DNA of 64,000 bases from Clusia tigrina (Eukaryota > Arthropoda > Insecta > Diptera > Clusiidae). The translations under genes and the position numbers were made by a program. Positions 34,753 through 44,943 of the stretch are shown one piece after another. The stretch spans positions 178,203,315-178,267,314 of the forward strand of contig OV050030.1 of assembly GCA_920105625.2 (NCBI GenBank), in the 5' to 3' direction. Below the pieces are notes generated by a model that did not search any database, had not been told where the DNA came from, and saw only the letters and a list, made by a program, of their open reading frames with translations. How positions within the stretch are numbered: position 1 is the stretch's first letter; each line of letters opens with the position of its first letter.

Positions 34753-34756
34753 ACAT
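34753..34756. repeat. Right 4-bp target-site duplication (ACAT)
   Basis: Matches 29,317-29,320; after it the errantivirus 1 sequence resumes. Confidence 0.7.
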
Positions 34757-34767
34757 AAAACCTTATA

Positions 34768-36600
34768 TTAGACTGCGCCCTCTGCTACATGCTGGTCCAG
34801 TTGACGACCGTCGTTGTCGGTATGGTTATTGTGCTGCGCCGTTGGTGTAGTTGATTCGAGTCTTTGAAAGGCTGCTACTATTTTGCACCATTTGTTCGAA
34901 ATGAGAGTCATCACCATCATTATTACTCGGATGAGACCAGCTACACTGGCTACCCCTCCCTTCATCCTGGTGTGCACTATCCCACAGGAATTGGTGAGGT
35001 GTGATACCCTTTCAACATCTTCTGCTTCCCTTATCAAGTCGCTGATCGCTCTGCTGTTCGTTGCTAGGATTCTTCGTAGATCCTTGAAGTGCATGAGTGA
35101 GACTGTGTTCGGTGTTGTGAGATTATGGCCAGAATCACTTCGTTTGTGATTTCCCAACAGCTCCTGCAGTTTCGTCTTTAAACCGTTTGTTCCCATGACG
35201 GACGTTGAGAATTTGTACCGTGACTCTTCTTATGGACCAGCATTACTCCTTTACCAATTACTCTGCAACCAGCTTCGATGGTCATAAAACCGGTGTTTAC
35301 TAATTCCAAACATGTGGTTTCGTCTGAGCACACCGCTGTGAAAATCAGCTGGTCGTCAAAATGGTAGTGTCATCTGTTTATGGTTCTGGTAGCTATCAGA
35401 ATTCCTCCCGTGGCTGGAATGGCTATGTGATCGCATTGATCCCGCTCATGCTTCAAGACTTCTATCTCGCAGTATTCGCTTGCACGAGTAATTACTTTCC
35501 CAGGATGATAGCATAAACGTTTTGTTTTGCCCACCTCCCGGCATTTTCCCTCGTCCTCTATTGACAGGCCGATATAATGCTCTTGTGCCTGGCTTGCGGC
35601 TATGTAATCGTATCTCGTCTTTGGCAACACGCACCAATCTTGGTTTAGTCTTTTGGGTATAGGGTACACTTTGTGCATCGTAAATAACTCCAATAATGGC
35701 ACTGGAATCTTAACGACCAATTTTAAACCGTTCTCCCCCTCTTCTGTGCGAACCTCAGTTAGTTCATAGAACCGCTCCGGTGCCTCGCTATACCATGAAA
35801 TTCTTTTCATCGTGACTGGTGCCGCTTTGAGTAACTCATCTGACGTCAGGACCAACGGGTGTAGCTTGCCATGTAACAGATCATCAAGCACCACTATCTC
35901 CGTTTGTTGTTGGTCCTGGAACCTCAGCAACTCCTCAGAAATAACTTTCCCCAACATGAAAGATTCTGCCAAGTTCACTTCTGCTTCCTTATGTCTCTTT
36001 CCAATGCCTTCCAACGCCAAGTGCATCTCTTCCAGCTCTTGGACAGTCTTATTCACTGCTTCGTGAAGACTCTGATAACCTGCTCTCATCACAGTCACTT
36101 TTTTCCCAGCAATGACAATGTCTTTGATTGTTTCTTCTCAAGATCCTGTAAGTGACCATAAATTCTATCTGAATCCTTGTGGTCCATTGTACCAATTGCC
36201 CACTTGAGAATTTCACCGCCAACGTCTATTAGCGACCGGCGTATCTTCCCTTTCAGGGACAATGTATTCTCTTTTTCCAGAAATCTTCTCATAATTGTTT
36301 CTATTTCCAAAGTAGAAGAATCGCATCTACGTTTTAGCTCGGTCCCGCTGGCCGCTGCATGCCTCTCACATAACTTCCTGGTTGTCTCCGGCATTGCCTT
36401 GAACTGCTCCACAATAATCTTCAATTCCGGTCATGGAAACTCAGTTACAACCACCCAATAATCCTTGGCGAACCATACATCTCCTGTTTTTTCCAGCAAT
36501 ACATCCGTGTAGGGTAGTTTGTCCGACCGCACTCCTGCACGTACCCCGTTGGTAACCGCCATCCACATCACTAACATGATCTATAACCGTAAAAGGGTAA
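34768..36600 (-). pseudogene. env: Errantivirus 1 envelope glycoprotein, broken
   Basis: Three overlapping minus-strand frames make one env. It begins near 36,580 with a hydrophobic leader and DVWFAKDYWVVV, then an in-frame TGA near 36,430. The frame 36,424-36,095 follows, with a basic KGKIRR cleavage-type site before SLIDVGGEILKW, as in F-type env proteins of insect errantiviruses. An A-run near 36,100 shifts the frame into 36,098-35,370, which has a coiled-coil part and a Cys-containing ectodomain. 35,196-34,768 holds the C-terminal region with a hydrophobic segment (GVASVAGLIRVIM). The protein would mediate membrane fusion. Stops and frameshifts make this copy non-functional. Confidence 0.75.
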
Positions 36601-36876
36601 AATTTTACACTAAACATACCATACTTCAGATAACCTGCTTATTCTATAATTGAATGCTATATCATTCAATTTTACGTCCACTCGTCTTTTCCCCTTACAT
36701 TATCGGATTCGCTACCGTATCCTAGAGGAAAAGAGGACTGGACTATGTGTTTTCATAGCCATATAGGGCATTAGTTTCGCTTTGATTAATTTTTCGTGCT
36801 CTTTTTCAACACGTGAACTACCACTTATTTCAGTATTGAACGAATTCATTTGTCCTCCGATTAAACCACATTATAT

Positions 36877-36884
<8 letters not shown>
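36601..36884. other. Spacer upstream of env 1
   Basis: No coding signal. It occupies the place of the 1.8-kb pol-env spacer seen in errantivirus 2 and is probably its truncated equivalent, ending at the (TA)n tract. Confidence 0.4.

Positions 36885-36968
<84 letters not shown>
36885..36968. repeat. (TA)n microsatellite at the errantivirus/Helitron junction
   Basis: About 40 TA units, with one G near the right end. Frames that seem to begin here are an effect of the repeat. Confidence 0.85.
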
Positions 36969-36971
<3 letters not shown>

Positions 36972-36973
<2 letters not shown>

Positions 36974-36995
36974 ATGACAATACAAAAACTGACCA
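36972..36995 (-). repeat. 24-bp errantivirus LTR fragment next to the (TA)n tract
   Basis: Identical to 51,148-51,171, which is part of the U3 of errantivirus 2 just outside the Helitron 5' end (starts ACAATGACAATACAAAAACT). Relative to the neighbouring Helitron copy it is in the opposite orientation to that expected, so this is a rearrangement junction, not a simple Helitron end. Confidence 0.65.
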
Positions 36996-37004
36996 GATAT
37001 CAAA

Positions 37005-37771
37005 TATGCAAATATGTCACGAAGGGCAGTGACATGGCGGCTTTTGGTCTTCAAGCTCCTGACCCCAATGATGAAATCACGCGCTATCAAGTTGGTCGGT
37101 ACGTATGCTGCAATGAGGCGATTTGGCGTATATTCTCATTTCCCATTCACGAACGCTATCCGACTGTTACACATTTGGCAGTGCATCTGGAGAACGGTCA
37201 ACGAGTTTATTTCACTGCAGCAAATGCCGCTCAACGTGCTCAAACCCCACCAGCGACAACATTGACCAGTTTCTTCTCGATTTGCCAAAGTGATCCGTTT
37301 GCTCGTACGTTACTTTACTCAGAGATGCCGCGTTATTACACTTGGAATGCTTCATCGAAGAAATTTCAACGTCGAAAGCAAGGCGATGTAGTTGCTGGTC
37401 ATCCTGATGTGCGTTCTTCTGAAGCTCTTGGGCGTATTTATACAGTTCATCCGAAAAATGATGAATACTTTTACTTGCGACTATTGCTGGTGAATGTTCG
37501 TGGCCCGACATCATTTGAATCTCTTCGAACTGTCAATGGTGTAGTGTTGCCAACATTTCGTGCAGTATGTCAGGAGCTTAATTTTCCAGAAAACGATACG
37601 CATTGGGACACGACAATCGTTGAAGCAGCTGTTTCCGCATCTCCAAGTCAGGTACGCACATTATTTTCAATCATTATTTCCACATGTTTTCAATCGAATC
37701 CACGTGAATTGTGGGAGAAGTACAAGGATGACATGTCAGAAGACATTTTACATCGAGCTCGGGTCCATTAA
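37005..37771 (+). pseudogene. Helitron A Rep C-terminal part
   Basis: Begins with ICKYVTKGSDMAAFG; KYVTKG is the end of the Rep catalytic tyrosine motif (Y-x-x-KY). It continues through RYVCCNEAIWRIF, HLENGQRVYFTAAN and YYTWNASSKKFQRRK to a TAA ending at 37,771 after HRARVH. The HUH motif is missing because the 5' part is lost. The TAA is in frame with the helicase part and is shared with copy A', so it pre-dates the duplication. Apparent N-terminal codons before 37,000 come from the TA repeat and the LTR fragment. Confidence 0.8.
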
Positions 37772-37791
37772 GAGAATCCCCATCTTGAGAT

Positions 37792-39306
37792 GAATGAAGA
37801 GATGCACAACCAGGCTTTGGTTTTGATAGAAGACATTTGTTACCTAATGTGCGGCAGTTTGTTAGTCAGGTTAGGTATGACATCGCCTGATCGTGGAATA
37901 AACGACGCTTTCGAATGAGAATTGCAGCGTGAGCATGAATACGACACAAATGCATTAAGCCAATTGGTTCGAACGAATGTACCTTTGTTGAATCCCCAAC
38001 AAAAAGAAGTGTACAATACGGTGATGAAGGTAATTGATGATGGAAATGTCGGCATGATTTTCCTTGATGCGCCTGGTGGCACTGGCAAGACATTCCTCAT
38101 ATCATTGATTTTGGCTACAGTTCGTGCAAGATCCGAAATTGCTGTAGCAGTTCCTTCTTCTGGAATAGCAGCTACGCTGCTGGAAGGTTGCCGAACCGCT
38201 CATTCTGCATTAAAATTGCCATTAAACCTTCAAGCGATTGAAGAACCAACATGTAACATAGCGAAACATTCAGCAATGGCCAAAGTTTTGGTAGCAAGCA
38301 AAATTTTTATCGCACTATGAAAGATCTGCGTAATGACGCAAGATGTTTTGGGGGTGCATTGATTTTACTCTCAGGCGATTTCCGGCAAACACTACCAGTA
38401 ATACTACGATCGACCGCTGCCGATGAGATCAATGCTTGCCTAAAATCATCACCATTGTGGCGTTATGTGAAGAAACTTCGGCTGACGACAAACATGCGAG
38501 TTGCATTGCTAAGCGATCCATCTGCCGAAGTGTTCTCCAATCAACTGCTAACTATCGGTAATGGTCGTGTTCCTGTCGACGCATCGAATGGATTGATTTC
38601 ATTCCCGTCAAATTTTTGCAATTTCGTCTCTACGAAAGAAGAGCTCATCAACAAAGTGTTTCCGAACATCATTGCTAACCACCAAAACTACGATTGGTTG
38701 AGTGAAAGAGCAATTTTAGCGGCAAAGAACAAGGATGTGGATAACTTAAGCTTCACAATTCAAAATCAAATCGTTGGGTCACTGCATTCCTTCAAATCTA
38801 TCGACGGTGTAACAAACGAAGACGAAGCAACCAACTACCCAACTGAGTTCTTGAATTCATTGGATGTGCCTGGCTTGCCGCCGCACAATTTATAATTGAA
38901 GGTTGGTTCAGTCGTTATCATGCTTCGCAATCTTAACCAACCAAAATTATGCAACGGAACGCGTTTAGCGGTCACAAAACTCATGAGCAATGTGATTCAC
39001 GCGAGACTACTAAAAGGAAAATTCAAAGGTGAGGAAGTTCTCATTCCGAGAATTCCAATGATCCCAACCGATATGCCATTCGAGTTTAAGCGAATACAAT
39101 TTCCAATTCGTCTCGCATTCGCCATGACAATTAATAAATCACAAGGCCAATCATTGAGTGTTTGTGGCCTGAATCTGGAAAATGAATGTTTTTCACACGG
39201 ACAACTGTATGTCGCAAGTTCCCGTGTCGGAAAACCATCTGCTTTGATCGTTTTCGCACCTGACAACAAAACAAAAAAAATCGTTTATCACAGAGTGCTT
39301 CAATGA
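37792..39306 (+). pseudogene. Helitron A Pif1-like helicase part
   Basis: Frames 37,792-38,320, 38,317-38,895 and 38,896-39,306 make one helicase. Walker A is DAPGGTGKTFL (~38,066-38,100). FRQTLPVI and LTTNMRV follow, and the C-terminal FAMTINKSQGQS and YVASSRV motifs are near 39,120 and 39,220. A deletion at ~38,318 removes the Walker B segment (normally W-D-E-x), and an in-frame TAA at ~38,893 interrupts LPPHNL and KVGSVVIML. Both lesions are also in A'. Copy A alone has an extra TGA near 37,917. Confidence 0.85.
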
Positions 39307-39611
39307 ATGGAAATACAATTCAATAAATGCAAAAATAATTTCACACGAGTAAGTACACATAAAGTACTGGCAACGAAAGTATCAGTTTAAAGCCAGATTT
39401 TATTATTATTTTAGGTTCGTCAGCGGAGGGACGTGGCAAATGAGTTGTTTAGAGCTGGCTGAAGATATATAGTGCTGACGGAGACAGATATCAATTTATA
39501 TCTGCATTTTTCATTTCAGTTTCATTGGTGGAGGGTTATGATCAATGTATGTTTTAGTCCTAAATACATATACTCGTATGTACATCTATAGTAGAGATCA
39601 TTGGACATTTT
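39307..39611 (+). other. 3' UTR of Helitron A
   Basis: Non-coding; matches 45,590-45,895 in reverse. Ends at the E4 insertion point. Confidence 0.7.
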
Positions 39612-39621
39612 TAGGCAAAAC
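39612..39621. repeat. Left 10-bp target-site duplication of LINE E4
   Basis: TAGGCAAAAC here and at 43,884-43,893. Helitron A' has the uninterrupted single copy (minus strand near 45,583-45,592), proving the insertion. The leading TA could be partly shared with the CCTA tail. Confidence 0.85.
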
Positions 39622-39672
39622 GAGGAGTGTAATGTAGATCGCCTCCTCGTGGTGCAGTCTGGATAGCGCTAA

Positions 39673-40536
39673 ATGGTCTATACCTGGATTCTGTTGGAGT
39701 CTGCCGACCCCGCTTCAATGTCTGATAAAGACAAGGGAGCGCTGGCATGGGCTCACCAAAATGTTGGTGCTCGTCCGCAGCCACCCCCTGAGGGTGCTCA
39801 GAAACGGCAACGGTCGGCTGAGCACCCCTCCCAATCAGTCGTGCGGGAAACCAAGCGCCCACGACTGGCTTCCAGGCCGAGACTTACCCGGCCATTTAAT
39901 GAGGTAGCCAAAGAGGGCCTCATCTGGGCTATCGTTGACACTGGAAACAGTGACGGTACCATTTCCCCAGCGAACTGGAAAATGGTGGAGAAGGCCCTTT
40001 TCAGGATCTACAGGGAGATCCTGAGGGCCAATCCTGGCCCATCACCTGTATGCCGGGACGCGGGATGGTATCAGGGGCACGTGAAGCTCATCGCGTGCTC
40101 AGATGAGCGCTCGGCTGAGCTTTACAAGATGGCCATCTCAATGGTTGGCGAAATCTGGCCGGGGGCCAAGCTCTCAGCTGTTCCCAGAGACCAGATCCCG
40201 AACCGCCCGCGTTCCAGGGCCTGGGTTCCGGCAGAGCACTCCTCGCCGCAAGAAATTCTGGAGTTGCTGAGGCTTAGCAATTACGACCTCCCCACGGATG
40301 ACTGGAAGGTTGCTAAAATAAGCGAGCCCAAGGGTAACTCTCGAGAGATAATCATTATTCTTAATGAGGACTCTCTAGCTCCCATTAATGCCAAAAAGGG
40401 AGAGATCAACTATGGTTTTAGTTCGATCTCGCTCAAGGTCTATAGGAGCGACAACCAGGGAGCATACCCATTCAGGCCGAACCGGATCTCACCTTCGATG
40501 ATGGAGAGAGTTACGCTTCGGCCTCAGAATCGGTAG
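39673..40536 (+). CDS. ORF1 protein of LINE E4
   Basis: Open 287-codon frame starting 51 bp from the element 5' end. The first ~80 residues are charged and proline-rich. A basic cluster KRPRLASRPRLTRPF lies at ~60-74. The conserved core includes WAIVDTGNSDGTISPANW, NPGPSPVCRDAGWYQG, VGEIWPGAKLSAVP and RAWVPAEHSSPQEIL. The core resembles the domain shared by LOA ORF1 proteins of insects (I believe Pfam calls it DUF4780, not checked). No zinc knuckles are seen. The role would be RNA binding in the retrotransposition complex. It ends ~100 bp before ORF2. Confidence 0.75.
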   Translation: MVYTWILLESADPASMSDKDKGALAWAHQNVGARPQPPPEGAQKRQRSAEHPSQSVVRETKRPRLASRPRLTRPFNEVAKEGLIWAIVDTGNSDGTISPANWKMVEKALFRIYREILRANPGPSPVCRDAGWYQGHVKLIACSDERSAELYKMAISMVGEIWPGAKLSAVPRDQIPNRPRSRAWVPAEHSSPQEILELLRLSNYDLPTDDWKVAKISEPKGNSREIIIILNEDSLAPINAKKGEINYGFSSISLKVYRSDNQGAYPFRPNRISPSMMERVTLRPQNR

Positions 40537-40638
40537 GCAGTTTCTGCGGACGTCCGATAACCAATATCGACGACGTTGGTGATTTTCCTCTGTCAGAAGA
40601 GGAGGCAGCCAGCGTGACGATGATGGCCACCTCCGGGA

Positions 40639-41667
40639 ATGGTGAGGGTATTACAGATTAACCTTCACCATTCCATGGCTGCCTCAGCAGCCCTGATCCT
40701 CCACCTGACTCAAAAAGGAGAGGAACTCATACTGGTCCAAGAACCTTGGGTCGTAAATGATCAGGTTTGCGGACTCACTACAAGCGGATACCGCACAGTA
40801 TTCGTGCAGGATCGAGGTAAACCCAGAGCCTGTATTCTTGTTAAGAACAACATTAACGCTCTTCTTCTTCACAGGTTCAGCGACAAGGATAATGTAGCCA
40901 TGGTTATTTCCACTAACACCATGGCTATATGGATCGTCAGCAGCTACATGGCGCACGACCACGGGCTGACGCCGCCTCCGGATGCTTTAAGGCTTCTGGT
41001 AGAGGAGGCTAACAGAAAGCGCATCCCGGTAGTCATCGGGGCCGATGCCAATGCCCATCACGAGGTGTGGGGCAGCACGGATACCAACGAGCGGGGTGAG
41101 TCACTCTTTGATTTTATTATTACTAACGACATAGTAATTACTAACAGGGGGAGAGAGCCAACCTTCATTACCTCAAATAGAACGGTGGTTCTCGATCTAA
41201 CTCTTGGTAATAATCACTCGTCTCACCTTATTTCGAGCTGGCGCGTTCTGCAGGAATGCTCCTTCTCGGACCACTGTTACATCTGTTTTAGAATTGCGAT
41301 CTCAGATACGTTAGATACGGTTGAGCGCAAAAGACACACTAACAGGAAAACAACTGACTGGACACGATTCCAGACCATTATGGAGTCGGGCCTGCAGTCG
41401 ACTCCTCCCACGATCAATAATCACCGCGATATAGATCGAGCGGTTGAAACCATTACAGCACTATTTAACTCTGCTGCCAAATCAGCCTGCAACTTCCCGA
41501 AACCAAGAGGAAAACCAAAACCCCCTTGGTGGAATTCGGAAATTGCCGAGCTACGAAAAGTATGTCGCAAGCTCTTCAACAGAGCCAAAGCCATAAATGA
41601 CTGGCTCCCTTTCCGGGGAATGAAATCTTTGTGGATTGCAGGTCTTTTAACACCAACCACTCTTTAA
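40639..41667 (+). CDS. ORF2 endonuclease of LINE E4, open through the WW linker
   Basis: 342 codons from ATG 40,639. MVRVLQINLHHS starts the fold. LVQEPWVVNDQVCG holds the Glu; GADANAHHEVWGSTDTN is at ~residues 134-150; CSFSDHCYICF carries the last Asp-His. PKPPWWNSEI closes the domain at ~residue 297. All catalytic motifs are present and the frame is unbroken. After AKAINDW the frame runs into unrelated codons and a stop at 41,667, which reflects a deletion in the linker to RT. The endonuclease nicks the target strand to prime cDNA. Confidence 0.8.
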   Translation: MVRVLQINLHHSMAASAALILHLTQKGEELILVQEPWVVNDQVCGLTTSGYRTVFVQDRGKPRACILVKNNINALLLHRFSDKDNVAMVISTNTMAIWIVSSYMAHDHGLTPPPDALRLLVEEANRKRIPVVIGADANAHHEVWGSTDTNERGESLFDFIITNDIVITNRGREPTFITSNRTVVLDLTLGNNHSSHLISSWRVLQECSFSDHCYICFRIAISDTLDTVERKRHTNRKTTDWTRFQTIMESGLQSTPPTINNHRDIDRAVETITALFNSAAKSACNFPKPRGKPKPPWWNSEIAELRKVCRKLFNRAKAINDWLPFRGMKSLWIAGLLTPTTL

Positions 41668-42660
41668 GCCACTCAACCCAATTCCAAATGACCAACACGC
41701 ATATTCAGTGGGCCATGAACAGCTTTAAGCCTTTTAAATCTCGCGGGCCTGATGGTATCATTGCCGCGGACATTCAGCACACTGCAAGTGCGGTTGCGCC
41801 TTGGCTACTGCATATATATAATGCATGCCTAAGATGGTCGTACATTCCCAAAAGCGGGCGAGAAGCTCGAGTAGTTTTCAACCCTAAAGCGGGAAAGTCG
41901 ACCCACACCAAGCCTAAGGACTATAGACCAATTAGTTTGTCCTCCTTTCTTTTGAAAACACTGGAAAGAGTCCTTGATATACAAATCAGGAGCTCTATTA
42001 ATTCCACGTGCCTTTCCAAATCACAACATGCCTATACTAAAGGCAAGTCTGTGGAAACAGCGCTTCACGTGCTCATTGAGCAAGTGGAGAAATCTCTTGC
42101 CAACAAAGAATATACCCTTGCAGTATTTCTCGATATAGAAGGGGCATTCAACAATATTTGTCCCTCCGCCATCACGAAATCCTTAGTAAACTTGAACTTG
42201 GACCCCAGCTTGGTTAGGTTCATCGAACAGCTACTGAAAACACGCGTCATTAGCTCCTCAATAGGAAACGTACATGTTAAAGGACTGTCAAGAGAGGTAC
42301 TCCACAAGGCGGTGTGTTCTCACCCCTCATATGGAACTTGACGGTGAACACACTACTTAGGAGATTAGATCAGACCGGCTGGAACACTATAGCTTATGCG
42401 GACGACATTGCTATCTCTGTTTCCGGTAAACATCTGTCAACACTATCAGAAAAGCTAAGCTACACTCTTAGCATTCTGTCCCAATGGTGTCTCGAAGTTG
42501 GCCTAGATGTCAACCCTTCCAAAACTGAGGTCATGCTCTTCACCAGGAAGCACAAAATACCAAGTTTTGACCTACCCAAACTTAATGGGAATACGCTTAG
42601 CCTAAGCAATAGCGTCAAGTATCTAGGTCTGATCCTGGACCCTAAGCTCCATTAGAAAGC
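41631..42660 (+). pseudogene. Reverse transcriptase of LINE E4
   Basis: 41,631-42,341 carries FKPFKSRGPDGI (motif 1), VVFNPKAGKS, DYRPISLSSFLLKTLER and EYTLAVFLDIEGAFNN (motif A). A frameshift at ~42,310 within the TPQGG motif B leads to 42,314-42,655 with FSPLIWNL, IAYADDIAISVSG (motif C), GLDVNPSKTEVMLFTRK and YLGLILDPKLH, then a TAG where a Trp of LxW is expected. One frameshift and one stop break an otherwise complete palm. Confidence 0.85.
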
Positions 42661-43515
42661 AAATTTGGCGGAGAGGGTACGGAAAGCCACCTGTGCTCTG
42701 TACTGTTGCAAGAGATCCATGGGAAAAACATGGGGCGTCCAACCTCGAACCATGTCCTGGCTCTATGCGGCGGTGGTTGAGCCGTACGTTCTCTACGGCG
42801 CTGTCTTCTGGTGGCCCGCAACTGACAAGGCGGTGAACCTAAAACCTCTTGACAAGGTTAGAAGAACAGCAGCGGTTCTGATAACAGGGGCTCTGCGTAC
42901 CACCTCTACCAAAGCTCTATTTGCATTTCTACATTGGTTGCCCACTAGGCTTCTGGTCATGCAACAAGCAAAATGCTCGGCAACCAGACTCAATGCCATA
43001 TCGCGCTGGACTAGGCTGAACCTGGGCCACGCCAATATTCTGATGCAGGACACGCCCGTACAGACGGACGTTGACTATACGTGCTCTACACCTAATCTAA
43101 ACCACGGGTTCGACACTTACATTCCTAGTAGAGAGGAATGGTCCAACAATTTAGTGGTCACTGGCAGTTCCATTGACGGATGGCTCCAAACTGGAGAATA
43201 AGGTCGGTTGCGGCAGTCAACTCACTGGCTGGTGTTTTCACTACCTCTAAGCTTGTACTCGACTGCCGCTCCTCCCTGAACGTCGTTTCAGGTAACTCAC
43301 AAGTTCACATATGCTGGGTGCCTGGACATAGCGACATTCCAGGAAACTGCGAGGCCGATGAATTGGCCAAAATAGGTACGCTACTCCCTGACATCTCCCC
43401 CTCCTTTGATGTAGGTGTCGCACTGGCCACGGTCAGATGGGTCATAAAACATGACTACCTTGAGGCAGCTAAAAAATCCTGGGTGAATGAACATACCTGT
43501 AGTGTTGCCAGATAA
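42661..43515 (+). pseudogene. RT thumb, RNase H and C-terminal remains of LINE E4
   Basis: 42,665-43,201 is the thumb/connection (RSMGKTWGVQP, YGAVFWWPATDK, LFAFLHWLP). The RNase H N-terminal half, with its first acidic residues, is largely deleted near 43,160-43,210. 43,180-43,515 keeps LVLDCRSSLN and CWVPGHSDIPGNCEADELA (final His/Asp). The zinc-knuckle segment cannot be found intact between 43,516 and 43,850. Confidence 0.75.
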
Positions 43516-43883
43516 ACCTGGAGCACTATCGACATTAGGCGTACTAGTCAGCTACTCAATATCAGCAGGAACTCCATCGGCACTATAATAAATGTGCTCA
43601 CGGGACACTGCCTGATCGGGAAACACGCTGAAAGATTAGCACTGCCCCATAATGACTGGCCAGGCGTAGATTAAAATTCCTAGGCTCACCTTTCTTCACT
43701 TCCTTAACCGAACTATCTTCCATCAACATCAAGGACATAGCCAGGTTCATTTCGGAATCACTGTGGTTCCCAAAATTCTAGACGGGGGAGTCGCGTCGTC
43801 ACAGTGTGGTACCACAACGAGCCATTCTATGTGCTTAAGTGTGCTTTTTTTGCGACAAAGGCTGCCACTCCTACCTACCTACC
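43516..43883 (+). other. 3' region and CCTA tail of LINE E4
   Basis: Degraded C-terminal coding (GHCLIGKHAERLA near 43,600) and the 3' UTR, ending CTCCTACCTACCTACC just before the duplicated target. Like E3 it ends in short tandem repeats and not poly(A). Confidence 0.65.
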
Positions 43884-43887
43884 TAGG

Positions 43888-43914
43888 CAAAACAACGTTT
43901 GCCGGGTCAGCTAG
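43888..43914 (+). other. 3' terminus of Helitron A: hairpin and CTAG end
   Basis: GGCAAA (inside the duplicated target) pairs with TTTGCC across ACAACG, a 6-bp stem, followed by GGGTCAG and CTAG with host T next. This is the standard Helitron 3' end. E4 entered inside the left stem arm. Confidence 0.85.
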
Positions 43915-44077
43915 TAGTATATAAGAGTTAGTGTTCTAAGAAATAAAGTCTTGTGATTTGAATCTTGAAAGTAAGAAGTGTTTAAATTTAACGTTAGGGC
44001 TCTTAAGTTTTCAGCCACGCGCCCGAAAGAACCGCGACAGGACGTCCCCCGCCAAGCAAGGACACAAGGCCCCAACA
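43915..44077 (+). repeat. Errantivirus LTR part (R-U5) in inverted-duplicate arm A
   Basis: Starts TAGTATATAAGAG right after the Helitron and ends GGCCCCAACA. It is the mirror copy of 45,400-45,562 and homologous to 28,506-28,665 of errantivirus 1. It contains the LTR TATA box. Confidence 0.8.
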
Positions 44078-44382
44078 CAACTCATGAATATTATTGAATT
44101 AAAAAAACTAAGATATTAATGAATCCTAAAAAGAAAAGGAAAAGAAATTTTTTTTTGATTTAAAATTTTGAAATTAAATTGAAATGTAGGATAAAAGTGG
44201 GAGTGTTAAGAATATTTATCACATTATATCCCACTGTGTTTACCTCCAATACTTCTACTGTATTTACTTCCAATACTTCTTTACTTAAGTACACACATGC
44301 TACATGTACAAACATATGTATGTATACTATTAATAAAGTTAGTTCTCTACAAACACTCAAACCTTTCGGTCTAGTTTTATCA
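44078..44382 (+). repeat. Copia 3' end and LTR, duplicate copy in arm A
   Basis: Inverted copy of 45,095-45,399. It holds the last codons of copia pol, a short 3' UTR, a GGGAG end of a purine tract and an LTR starting TGTTAAGAATATT at 44,204. I place the LTR end at about 44,382 (TTATCA), tentatively. AATAAAG at ~44,333 may be its polyadenylation signal. Confidence 0.65.
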
Positions 44383-44536
44383 ATTACTGTGGGGAATACG
44401 CTGCGAAAGCGCGGTTTTATAGCACAACGGTCAGAGTTTACTATCGAGATTGTGCTGACAAAAGGAGAAGTATTGAGTAATGTGGGGTGTCTGACAAGGC
44501 AAATTTACGCAATAAGATCGGAATAAAAAAAGGGAA
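44383..44536. repeat. End of inverted arm A: sequence flanking the copia LTR
   Basis: Mirror of 44,941-45,094. The frame is open through it (QRSEFTIEIVLTKGEV) in both copies but I recognise no protein. This is the old insertion flank of the copia element. Confidence 0.6.
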
Positions 44537-44873
44537 AGCCGAAATGGTTGAGCTAAAGTGCTGAGACATGTTTTCATTTCGACCAGCGATACAATAATCA
44601 GGTCATTCTGTAGTACATGACTGCTGACAATAATTTTTATCATAGTTACCCTACTCCCACTTTTCGGTCGCTATAAGCGGACGATACGTTTAGATATGGA
44701 TATATATTAACGTATATTAAAAAACAAAGAAAAGTAAGTATATAGGGTTATACGTTGGAAAAGTGGGAATCTGCAGAGATTTACATACTACAGTAGACGA
44801 CAAATAATATATATGTAAATATACATAGATTTTTTCGGGTTATTTCTTAGGAAATTAGCGCGTGGGGAATAAT

Positions 44874-44940
<67 letters not shown>
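44537..44940. other. Spacer at the centre of the large inverted duplication
   Basis: 404 bp, AT-rich, ending in a (TA)n tract (~44,875-44,940). No gene. Its edges are where the mirror symmetry of the two Helitron arms stops. Confidence 0.7.

Positions 44941-44943
<3 letters not shown>

Larger units (their letters stand above)
28506..36860 (-). mobile_element. Errantivirus 1 (Ty3/gypsy with env), 5' half lost, split by a younger element
   Basis: Read on the minus strand: a pol-env spacer remnant (~36.6-36.86 kb), broken env (36.6-34.8 kb), an inserted gag-protease LTR element (34,752-29,321), the 3' UTR, a polypurine tract (28,996-28,979) and the 3' LTR (28,978-28,506). gag, pol and the 5' LTR are gone; the left-over meets a (TA)n tract at 36,885. 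The LTR and env are clearly related to errantivirus 2 (same LTR ends, U3 hairpin and env N-terminal motif), so both belong to one family. Confidence 0.75.
39622..43883 (+). mobile_element. LOA-type LINE E4 inserted in the Helitron A 3' hairpin
   Basis: 4.26 kb with precise ends from the duplication and the empty site in A'. ORF1 and the endonuclease are open; the endonuclease-RT linker, RT and RNase H carry frameshifts and small deletions. The 3' end is three CCTA-type units. The 5' end GAGGAG...CTCCTCG can fold back on itself. It is the youngest event in this Helitron arm, yet already defective. Confidence 0.85.
36996..43914 (+). mobile_element. Helitron copy A, 5'-truncated, split by LINE E4
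   Basis: Homology to Helitron A' begins at ~37,005 inside the Rep domain and continues to the 3' terminus CTAG at 43,911-43,914. LINE E4 (39,622-43,883) interrupts it. It lacks the 5' ~2.9 kb. It is ~98% identical to A' by eye and in the opposite orientation. Errantivirus LTR and copia sequence follow it on the right, exactly as for A', which shows inverted duplication of one insertion and not two insertions. Confidence 0.85.

Noticed and set aside
34883..36461. Plus-strand frames opposite env 1
   Set aside because: Antisense to env, no domain recognised.
36782..37000. N-terminal extension of the Helitron A Rep frame
   Set aside because: It reads through errantivirus spacer, (TA)n and an LTR scrap; Helitron homology starts only at ~37,005.
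44179..44526. 115-codon frame conserved in both inverted arms
   Set aside because: It covers the copia LTR and flank; conservation follows from the duplication, not from coding.
36885..44940. Idea that the inverted Helitron pair is purely an assembly artefact
   Set aside because: The arms differ by scattered substitutions, one carries E4 and lacks 2.9 kb, and the other is full length; still worth confirming with long reads.
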